From Acanthaster planci (Eukaryota; Echinodermata; Asteroidea; Valvatida; Acanthasteridae), in assembly GCF_001949145.1 (NCBI RefSeq), contig NW_019091580.1:236998-300997 (forward strand): a stretch of 64,000 nucleotides of DNA. Reading direction: 5' to 3'. Below the pieces are notes generated by a model. The model was given only the letters and a program-made list of their open reading frames with translations. It was not told where the DNA came from and searched no databases. Positions 11,801-23,800 of this stretch are shown here, piece after piece; the first letter of the stretch is position 1; each line of letters starts with the position of its first letter. The position numbers were made by a program, and so were the translations under genes.

Positions 11801-14800
11801 CATATAGTATGCATGTACATGTACTGTACATACACCAAGGGATGGAGAAACAGAATGTTCACTGTCTGAACAATAGATTGGATTGGTTGGAGGTTCATTG
11901 CTGGATTTTCAACTGACAAACAGTTGATGACATAATTGACAAGACAGTGATTAGACAGTACCGACAATGAGCCAAATATTTTGTATTTGATTGATTTCAT
12001 TCCAATTAAGTGTAAATGGGTCAATGCATATGCACCTTGCAAATGTGATGATCGCTATGAGTCCAAAGACGGCCTCAAAGAAGAGAAAGGCCATCTCCAC
12101 GGCGACAAGAATGAGCTCAATGCGAAGGACATAGGTCTGCCACAGGAACAGGTACAGCCCAAAGAACAGCGTGGCCAGGCCGACGCCCAGGGACACGCCC
12201 AGATGGATGATCTTCTCCGTTAGGTTGCCCTTTTTGCCTTTTGGAAAACAAGATCAGGGAAAAAGTTCATTTCAAAGTACCATGACAATGACTTTGGGGT
12301 GTAATATTTTTTTGCACAGATTTCTTATTTTTTTTTGTCAGACAGCCTTATCAGTGACAACTGTGGTACTGGTCTCGTGCAGAACAATGGCGTTTCCAAA
12401 ACCTACATATGTACACTCCTGGCACCAAGTTATTGAGATGCTTCAAGTGATTCAACAAGATAAAGACTGCCAACTCAAAGGATGTTACTTTCTGCGAACA
12501 GAAAAGTGGTCTGATACTGAACCTGAGTCACCTAGGTGCACGTAAACCTGGAGATAAAATAGGTGAAGTCATAGCCTGCAATGGAATATGCCTCCACTAG
12601 GGATGTTGTCATGCTGACAACCCAGACAAGCCATCTTAAGCTTGGATTGCTGGGAATATGGAAAGATGATTTTTATGATCGCACCCCTGCAATGGAACAT
12701 GCCTCCACTAGGGATGTTGTCATGCTGACAACCCAGACAAGCCATCTTAAGCTTGGATTGCTGGGAATATGGAAAAATGGTTTTTATGATCGCACCCCAT
12801 CATAAAAGGTCGAGATGAGAAAAATCTGAAAAAAAAATTACCATTACAATCTCTTTATATATGTAACATGCAAAGCACAAGCCATTTTCAACTCAACCTT
12901 AACCCTCCTCAATCCTCCAAAATCCTCCGGGTGGTTTTGGAGGATTGAGGGAGAATGGCTGATTGCAAAGGATGCACTGTGTCAAGGTTGTGGGTTAGAC
13001 CTACTGTTGTTTATTCTCAGCCATGCATGAATTCATGTCTACATTATACATGAAATCCTCCATACTGCGCCGGGATACCATCTGCACTGCCTCCACATAT
13101 TGATCGAGATTACCAGAGGATTTTGAAGGATTTAAGGCAATGGGCCCCCCCTCAAGGGAGCATATTCAAGAAATATTGTTGGATATGGGAGGAATGAAGA
13201 GGTTGTTTATGCTTCCAATGGTAATTTACCACAAGGCATCTTTACATGCGTCATTGGAAATGGCCTTCTTTCATTGTTTTGTTCATACTTACAACTTGCC
13301 AGAGAGAATCATTTCACAGGGAGTTTAGTCCAACAACCATCTTTAAACCAAGTATGCTTTGCACCAACAATTTCATCGGTTAATTTTTGGATTGTGGCAA
13401 ATGATGGACTATACCTTTCAGTGAGGCAACCTGTTCTGACACACACTGAATGCTGACAATTCTCATGAGGAGTTCACACAAACACCTTTTTGTACATCGA
13501 TTGTAAAGTGATGGTTAAGGACAGAGGTGGTGGATGGACAAGGACAACCAGATTCTTACCAAGGAACAACCTGACGTACTCAATGCCGGCCATGAGAAAA
13601 AGTATGACTGCCTCTGCAGCAAAGTTAGCACCTGGGTACGGCAGCACCGTCGCTGTCAAGCAAACCACAAATTTCAGCATTACTCTAGCAAACATGTGCA
13701 CTTATACACGTACATGGAGAGGCTGTCATTGCAGATGAATAAGGCTATCAGGGGTTGAGTAACCTGCACTGGTATGACTTTTCATGTGTATTTTGGCCAT
13801 ACCCTGACTGATAATAGTCCGTCACAGTGACTGCATTTGAAGAATGGCCGTGGTTACGTGGTTCACACAAACTTTGAAGTAATCGCATTCAGTTTTTGTG
13901 TTCTTCTTTCAGAGAACTGACTTCATCCTTTGTAAAATGTAAAATGTGTTGACACGCCCATGTTGTAAGTGCTCAAATTAATACATGTATTTTGGAAAAT
14001 TTGCCATACTCAGCTTTGCACCACTGTACAATTCTACAAATGTATGCCAAATCCAGTGTTGCAAAAGGACCATGGCGGTACAGAATATTACAGTACTAGA
14101 GTGCTAACTACATGTAGTCATTCCCCACAGAAAGAAGCTTCGACGCCTTCCGGACATAGACATTTTGAATTTATGTACGTATTTGTCGATCATAAATACA
14201 TGTATAATAAAATAAGATGGAAAGAATTTTGAATTACGTGTACATGTATGAAGTCTGAACGCAACACAAAAACACACCATTTGCCAGATCCCTGTCATTT
14301 AACTAAGTATCTACAGTGGTTCAGCATGCATTGTTTTGCGCTGAGTAAACCCATTTCATTTACTGATTGTGCATTTAGGTCTTCTGGCATACCATATATC
14401 GGCATTTTTTAGAATACAGTAACAAAACACAAAAAGCCGTACAAAAGCAATACCAAATTTCAAGTTTTTCATAGGTTTGGGCATAAAAATATGGAAGTGC
14501 CAAGCAGGCTTCACTCTACACAACAATTTAGCACTCTGGTAATTATATACATGTACAGCTCTGTGGCTAAGACTCAGCAGACAGAGGAATACATGTTTAT
14601 CAACAAATGCAATGAACCACACTAACCCTTGTAGATGAACAACAGCAGTTCAACTATCCAGAAGAGGGAAAAGTACCAGCCATTGAGATACAGCAAGATT
14701 TGCAGAGGAAGGGATGAAAGCTGACGGTGTGTCGAGTTAAGGAACTTGTGCTCCTGGTTTGCACTTACTGCAATCTGGACTATTACCATATTTGGATGGG

Positions 14801-17800
14801 ATATTAGGTCAGAAATCTTGTGCAATCTGACCGGTCACATCAACTAGACATTCTTAAACACATTTGTATCGATGAGATTTAAAATTCATTTGTGCCAACT
14901 TGAGATATTTAATGTTGAAGTTAGATCAGAAGGGGCACAGACAAAGGGCACGATGCCCATATGTGGTAATACTCCTGACCGTACTGACCAGTGCTTGGTC
15001 GCAGCAAGGGAGATTTAGGGAACTAGGGACATCCCCTCTGGATATTATCGAAAGTGAGCCAAATCAGCAGATATGTATGATTTGCCACTGCAGCTTGAGT
15101 ATGTTTGAGTCACATTCTCAACGCCTTGAATCGAGTGAATAAAACCAAGTTGGAAGGCAACACAAAACTTGGCCTTGTTGCTTATGATTTGGAGCAAACT
15201 ATTTAACTGTAAAAATAGCACTTCTCTTGCTGAGCAAGTCGCTGTAGGCTTGGTCTTGCCTTTGGTAAATCATGATACCTTACTGGACAAAGACTACTTC
15301 TTCAAGTTCTCTTTCATTCAGAGCATGAGGATTCCCACACAAGTCTGTGGGGCTAAGTATCATAGAACCCCACCACACCAAAACACACACACATGCATAC
15401 AAACTGCCACCTGTTAACTTTATCACGTCAGTCTCAGGCTAACATTTGACATGTCACACCATCGGTATTGACGAAAGGATACAACCACCGTCTTCCCTGT
15501 AATAAAAGAAAGTGAAAATGATCACATACAAATAATAAACTTGTCTTCTATAAAAATGACAGCATTTATATTTTTAACTGCTGAATACCCAAGACCTTAC
15601 ATGTATGTATGCCACCTTGAGCTAGCTCTAAGTCACAGTTGATTGCTCACCTACATGTACATGTACGTACATGTACCATGATCCAAGAACACTTCAGCGA
15701 CATACATGTACGTACAAGTACATGTATGTACCCAAGTAGCAAAGAGCAGGCTCGTCAGGTTAGATTTGGAAATTGTTTTTTTTCCCAATGACCCTGATTA
15801 TTATGCACTGCTTTCTTATCAGTGTCATGCCATTCTATTGCAATAAAAATCATTTGATCTGCCCTTATTGCGTGTATGTACATGTATGTTCACCTCTGTA
15901 TGCACGTAACCACCCACGAACCGGTGCATACATGTAGCTTTGACTGCATAGCAAAACACATTAAGAGTTATTTTTCAGCTGCAAGGTATTCTGAAAATAC
16001 TCTGAAACTAGTCATTTTAGACTGACTATGATTGGGTAATGTGGACTATGGACACAGAGAGCTGTATATGAAATTAAAAGAGCGCTACGTTTTCATTGTC
16101 TGCGAGGAGAAAATTTGACGCTGTCCAGGGCGCAGACATCTTGCATCTATGTGTGTGCTTGTACATGTAAAACATTGGAAACTGAACAGAATGAATATCG
16201 AATTGTGTACTCTAAACGCAATGAGCATCGGGTACTGATAAAATCCGACGAAAATACATGTACATGTATGTCACAGCAAACTTATCTGCAGTGCATACAC
16301 GCACGCATTTGTGTTTATATGCAGAGCAAAATGAAATGCTCACTTACTGAGTTGTGCGTTTAGGTTATTTGTGTACCAGCTTTGTTGACGCATCATTTTA
16401 GAATACAGACGCAGATACATGTACGCAAATAGCCATACAAAAGCCAAATAAATGTTTTTCATAAGTTTTTCATAAATAGGCATCTCTTTGAACGGTACAC
16501 AAGTACATTGTACATGTCAGCACTCTGTAGTTTACTGTAGCTCTATGATTATGGAGCAAAGTGAGAATTTTGTTTATATATTTCATTGCGCACATCGCCA
16601 TCTTAATGCAAGCAGCGCAGTAGTGAATTTCACATTGAAAAATGTGGCAAAAAGTGACAGTTTCATGGGAGGCTACCAAACTGATTAGTCATGCACTCAG
16701 TCTGATGGGGGAATTGAAAAATCAGGTGCATGTACATGTACGTGCATAAATGGTATGCCATGCATTCAAGGCTGGCAATTTAAAAAGAAAAAATATTTGA
16801 CAAGATGAGGTCCAGACAAAAAAATGCCATGTTTTCTAAAAGCACAAGTACATGTTGGTATTCAATTCACAAACTCATTTCACAAAAACAAAGCCCAACA
16901 GTGTGCACCATCCATGTACATGTACCTGTATCTTCCATAATATAGAGAGTGGTTTAACACATTCTGCACTAAACTTAAAATCAAGTCGTTGGTCAGCATG
17001 ATGCGTCGTTTTACAATTAGTGCTTGGCCTGTTCATCATTGCCCACAATCCAGCATGCCATGCAGATTCGGCCCGGATATGATGCGTGGGCGTGGGCTGT
17101 TCAGTACCGGGTTTCGGTGTCCTCCTAACTGCTCTGCAAATTCATACGTTTCCATGGAGAGGGCCAAGAGTAGCTCACACTACATCACAGACTGGTCCAT
17201 TTTATATATGGATGTCTACACGTTTATTAGATTAGTGCCAGTTTCTTTCATATATCTAGCATTAATATCCCTTTTGATATGATGCTTAAAGGCAAAGTAT
17301 ATTTTTACAAAACTATTCAGGAACAAATCTATTAACTATCTTTTTTGGCAAAAAAACTACTGCTTTTATGGTAAATCGTCCCTTTACAATAATGTAAACC
17401 ACCTCTTTAATGAACGAGACTGTGGTTGTTGCTAATAAATGTTCAACTCAAACTGCCCCTAAAATAAATGTTCATAGAATCGGGATTCTTAGCCAATCAG
17501 AGTGCTCCCTCCAATTTGGTAGCAAGCCCCATAAGTTGTGCACAAAAGGGCTTGCAGATTGTCAAGTCTGTCATTGGGCACTACTGACTATGCATATAGG
17601 GGAGCAAGGTTGCACTGACGAGGAAGGTGGTCAGACTACACCTGCACCCGGCCAATTACAAACTTGATTTCAAGTCTAGTTCTGCACTCGCGTGTAAGCC
17701 AATTTCTAATTCACTTCGTACTATACTTGTACGGTACATGTACGTGTATACACATGGGGTGCCTTCAACCAGATTTCTAGGAGCAGACCTAGTCTAAGCA

Positions 17801-20800
17801 ACTACATGTAGGACTACGAATCACCTCTTAACATTCAAACATGATCTGCAATAGTATCCTACATTAGGACTCTGATTCGGGGACTCTGAATCGGGGTAGG
17901 AGCTACGTAAGTGAAATCAATGAATGATACACAAGGCTTATGGAAGGTTCTAGGGCTCTATTATTTTCGACCATGTCCACATATTTACACGTACATGTGT
18001 AAATGTTAAAAGACGTGATTCACAGCGTCCTAGTTACTTGGACAATGCTTGAGCATAGCTGAGATTTGTCAATTTGTGACCAGGCCGATATGGATGGATT
18101 ATGATATGAAGATTCGGAAAGAATATTGCATCCTCCCTCCTCTTCAGTGGTTGTCTACAAAGTTCCAGAATATTGTCTGAATATTTTCTATTAACAAAAA
18201 AATTTCTAAATAGCAGATTCGTGTCTTAAGCTTTTCTTTGTTTAACTGATAATATCGGTAGGCCTTTCATTAATATTGTTGATGTACCCTTACATGTACA
18301 TGTACACATATGTGTTGTGGCCAAAACATGGCACACTTTGATTTTTTGCCTCTAATGCCTTGCCAGAGCAATAACCTTGCCTCAAATTTCATTACTAAAG
18401 TAAATTTCATTAATATTCCCTCTAAATTAAATTTGACTTTTACATGTAGGTCATATCATTGCTTTCAGATGGCTTATACATGTAGGTGACTGTAGGAAAA
18501 ATAATCTGTCAGCATTTATCAACTTTTAAGAACTTCTCAAAGAGCCAGGTTATTTTGGCCCATATCAAAGCGAGGGGGGGGGAGGGATTAGCTCGGCTGT
18601 GATGGAGATACTACACAATTATTTTCAAAATTTAAGTTTTAATTTGGACTTTGGGCCTACAGGGCCAACAAAAGTGACGACAACATATTTCAGTAGTTCT
18701 GGATGGGTTCAATTAATTTCTAATCATGACAAAAACGTCTTCACACATAAACAGAAATCCATTATGCAGCCAGAACCATTGTAAGAAGCTGATTTTCCAG
18801 AAAAGAATTTCTCATTTTAGTTTAGAGAAAATTAGTTCATTAGAATTGTAGTGAATTGAAAAAATAGAACTTGTGTAAATTTTGACTCTTTCTGACTGTT
18901 TCAGCTGCACAGCGGGGTACCAACAATACTATCCCCATGCAGCAGTCGTTATTTATTCATTTAAACGTTCATCCAACAGTGCATTTCGCACAGATTACAA
19001 GATGAGTTGACAGTCAAGATGACAATGAAGACAGTTTTAGAGCACGTATGTTTCAGCGGGACACTTAGTTTGTGTGCGCCAAATTGTTTCATGCCCATGC
19101 CAACTGACGATGGCTGCCCAGTGATCACAGTTTTGAGCTCAGAATGTATCGGGTATTATATAGTCATACTCAGTACCGTATCCGGTGCATGTACATGTAG
19201 CATGGTGAATGGCATGATTGGAATATTTAATACCAACATTGTTACAGAGCAAAAGTAATTTTAGCATTTGGAATACAATGTATGTAGGTTGCAAACATGA
19301 GCTTTCAACGACAAAATGAATTTTTAATATTTCTTTTCTCAATTGATTTTTATTAATTAAAGCATTTTGTCTCATGTAATTTCATGTTAAAATAAAACTT
19401 ATGACTTTTGATAAATGCTACTCCGTTTTTAATTGTCTTAATGAGAAAAGTATCCTGTAATTTACATGTACATGTATCTAATGTATGTCAGCACTGGAAG
19501 ACTTGACACCACATTACGGCAATGCCTTCTGTAAATCTGCTGTGAAAGAGAAAAATACAGCATGATTTCAATGACAAAAATTTAATTGTATCTCTGAATT
19601 TTATATATGTACATGTAGTCTCATGAATGAAAGAGCCACAAAGCCCTTAGAGAAAAAGAAACTTGTTAAAGACGAAACAAAAAATACGTTGGAGGCTAAT
19701 GCGTTTACTTAGTGATATTTAGAAACCATTCTCAAGGAATATATCAACCAATATATATCTACCTGTGCTGATTCAGAAAAATATATCATCCAGCCACCTG
19801 TTCAGTTTTGAGCTTTGCAGTTATTCCATCATTTGGCCTGGGGGAGTTTTCGTTTTTGCATGACTGTCCAAATTTTATTTTGTGCTAATGCAGCGGGTCA
19901 CTTTGGGAGGAACAAGGAGCACTAGAATGTCAATATCAAGATGGAGAGCTTGTCAAGCATTGGGGACTCTTTACTTCACTTCAGACATGCTGTGTGGAAG
20001 AAAATTGAGCTCACAATTCGTGTTTTGGATGTACATGGGTATTTCTATTCATTAAGGGGTTCAGTTTTTCCTGTCAAATCTGACATGATTTTGTTAGTTT
20101 AGAAAACATTCTTTAATTTCCAAGAGTAATTACAGAATACAAATAGCCTACCAAGTAAATGTACGTGTATTATTTGAAGCCACATCAACATGTAGGTAAA
20201 TGTATAATGATGACTTATTGTTATCAATTTCAAAGAAATGTCGACGTTGATGTGGAATTTTCTAAGATTTATTTAAGTGCACCATTTTTCAGAACACTCA
20301 AACTGAATTTGTGCCAATTTCCGGATGCAACCTTTTTTTTTAATTTTTGACCAATTTTACGACACTGAAAGCATTGTGAAGGTAGGCCTAATAGTATTAA
20401 TCTAAATGATTTTGAAGTTTACAACACAGATTTGGCAACACGCTTTGGTAAAGTCAATTTGGGTCACGCTAGAACAACCGTACACCAAGGAATGGTAACA
20501 CGTCTTTCTTACACTGGACATTGTCATCGATTGTCAGTGTCTGGACTCAGAACATTCGGGGGGTTGCTCGCTATACAAAGTAAATGTGTTGGCGTTCCGC
20601 CTCGACAGGGTAATTTGCAAACCCGTGGCCCAAGGCTTGTCCGTACAATCCCTAGAAATCGGTCAGGCACCTTGTCTCAGCACAACGTAGCTAGTGTCTC
20701 AGAAGTACCAACTGGTGGCGTGTTTTGCGTAAAGACTGCTTAATAAAATTATGCTTTTTCCAAACGTCAGACTTCTTGCCAGCTGCAAAAAACCCGTAAC

Positions 20801-23800
20801 GATGCCAGCAAGTATTGGTCCTTAGGCCATATGGCAATTTTCTTTGGGAAAACTGGAAAAATATTTCAAAAAGGAGTTTCAAATGTTGCATTGTTCAAAA
20901 AAATTTGCATGTGAGTTCGATTAGTCTTCTTTCATGAAGAGTCATTTCTCTTTTAATTTGCTCATTTCCAATATTTTCTTTTCAGAGAGAAAAGATCTGT
21001 CATGATTGTTTCACACACTACCCGAATTTTACCCCTTCCGATGGCTTTGTTATTAAGTGGAAAACAATTTGTTATAGGACCTCCGACTCAAGAAAATATC
21101 GCTTTCGTTGTCTGCTACATAATTTGAAGGTTGCACGACCGCAGAAACTAGATGTCCACATGTCCTATGGTAGTGAAACATACGTGAGAGGTGGGAGGAA
21201 AACCCCAAATAAATATTCCAGGGAAAACCCACGGAAGCAAGTAGGGACTGAAAACAACTCCACTTGCTGACCTACTGTACGTGGGATTTGATCCCGGGTT
21301 GCGGAGGTGGAAGGCGAGGAAGGAGCCACCACACCAACCAGACTCCCCCTGCTGACGAACACATTACGTCAAATGCAAGTCTGTTATGCACGGGTAGTTG
21401 AATTTGCTACATGTAAATATTTGCGTGCACTAGCATGTGTGATCCAAAACTAAAAAACATACAACGTACATGTACATGTACATGTTCCATTTTGGGCTAA
21501 TTTAAAAAAAAAAAAAGGAACATCTAAAACTCATTTTGATTAAACCAACATGAACATCCATGTCCTTGTAGTCACTAACTTTGTCACCTAGTGTCAAGTC
21601 TGATTCTTTTTTACAGCTTTTTTACAGTAAAAGGTGAAATAAGGGGTCTGGCGACCAATGTTATATAATCACCAACATGTATGTTAGATGCAAGAGTTAT
21701 TGGGCCTGTTTGTTTCACACAGATCTGGATTCGGATCAGTGACCCTTACCCTGGTTCGTACCATCCATTATTAAAGTGAGTCATGATGTCTGGAACCCAA
21801 CGAAGGATCACTGATTATGATCTAGATCCGAGTGAAACAAACACGGCCTACAATCCTGGACAAAATTGTTGGGACACTTGGCAATAGCCATACGTTGTCC
21901 AGCCCCCTCCCCCGTCAATGTGGTCATGTCCAGCTGGAGCGCAGACCCCACACATGGACCCACCACTGAAAGGGGGTCGGGGGTTGGAGGCCCAATGAGA
22001 TTTGTTCAGGATTACAGTATAAGACTGTGGAGTATAACAAAAGTATTTGGAATCAAATGTATGTACATGTAGTGAGTGACCTACATGTACATGTACATGT
22101 ACCACTACGTAAATGTTTGGTCAATTTTTGGCTCCCGTGATTTTGGACGAACCATTCAAAATGTCAAAGTGCGAGTCAGAAATCTGGTAAAAATTCTACA
22201 CACAACACCTGATGCCCCTGTGCACAAATCTATGAGACTTGTCTGAAAAAAGGGAATGCTTCAGAATTTTCCTTGCTAACTTTCACTTTTTGGGACATAT
22301 CACTTTCTGATGGCTGTTCTAACATTGTAAGGGAAAATTAGTGTTGCCCATAGGATATGGAACTCTTTTCCGATCCAGGACTGGGAAAAATCTAGAACTA
22401 GGAAAACAACTGTATTTAACCACATGCATTTGAAATGTGTTTAAGTTGAAAGTATTGAAGTTCATGTAAATGTAGGCCTTGGCCTTATGTTAAGGACTAG
22501 GGTCCTACAGTGAAAGTCAAAGTTTGCCAGCACTACGTTCCATGGCCATGATGGACATGAAGTTAAGCATGTTAGGCGACCCCTTGCCCCAGACTGGGGT
22601 CAGTCTACCAGCAGACTGCACTGCATGTACCTCCGTATCCTTGGCCCCACAACAGCCCATCCAAAAAGTGGAGACTCTGTGAAAACGCCTTCTGTGAACC
22701 CCGTTTTGCGTGTATGGCTCACTCACCCCATCAGATCATTTATGTTTTAATATGGGCAATTTCCAGTTTGTTCCTATTATTAGCAAAATGTTTGTTTCGA
22801 TTTCGCCATCTTCCATTGATTAACTCCCGATCTTTTGACCAATGCTAAAAACAGTTGGAATCTGTTTGGTCCGGGAATCAGCTGATAATGTTTCCAGAGG
22901 ATGGCATAAGTTCCCACAGCATGATATTGCTTATAACGAATGTAAAGCGAAATACATACGATGCTTGGGATCGAATGTGAAATTGTTGCCAGATGCATGG
23001 AGTGTGGCACACACACCATTCACTCGTCCAATCCTGCGCAATGATGCGCCACCCATGAAAATACCCAACAGCTGTTGTTTTCGACACATTCATAGCATTA
23101 ACGCATACCCTAGGCTTCACAACAAGTGATACATGTACATGTACATGTACATGTACAAGGGTGCACCGAACTACTTTTATTCAAGCTCTTCTGAAAAGAG
23201 TGTCAAATCAACAAGGTTTGGAGCCCCACTGCAGGCAACTGAAGTCCCTGAGGCCTCTTATACAAAAAACATGGTTTTGGTCCTTCATATTTCATTCGAT
23301 TTTCATTTTGAGTTTTAATTATCCATGAAAAACAAACTCCCCCTCTAAAAGTGAGCGTTCCCAGGTCTTCTCAGAAGCCATTTTTCAAATGACATCCCTC
23401 ACCTCTCTCAGGCTCTTCTGACAATTTTTCAATAACATTTTTGTCTGCTTTGCCCCCAGTTGGGAGCCCCTTAATCTATAGAGATGATCCCAGGCCACAT
23501 ACCGTACATGTACATACTCCTCTTTTAGAAAGAGTTTGTAGGGGTACTTTATAAGTGCCTCCGCCTGGCAGAGAATTTTCCAGTGCACCCACAAATTTGC
23601 TGATAAACAGTAGTTGGGATTACCGTCTTTAACAATGTATGCTTCCCAGAACAAACAGATCCCAACTGTGTTTAGCACAGAGAGATCTATTTAGCACAGA
23701 GAGGTCTGTTAAGCACAGATCCGGAGTTAATCGCTGTATTAAAATGGCCAATGTGAAGATCACGAAATTGAAGCAAACATTTAACGGACAGAAACAAACT

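Noticed and set aside
12907-12950. Rho-independent terminator
   Set aside because: The sequence is eukaryotic and no T-run follows the stem on either strand.
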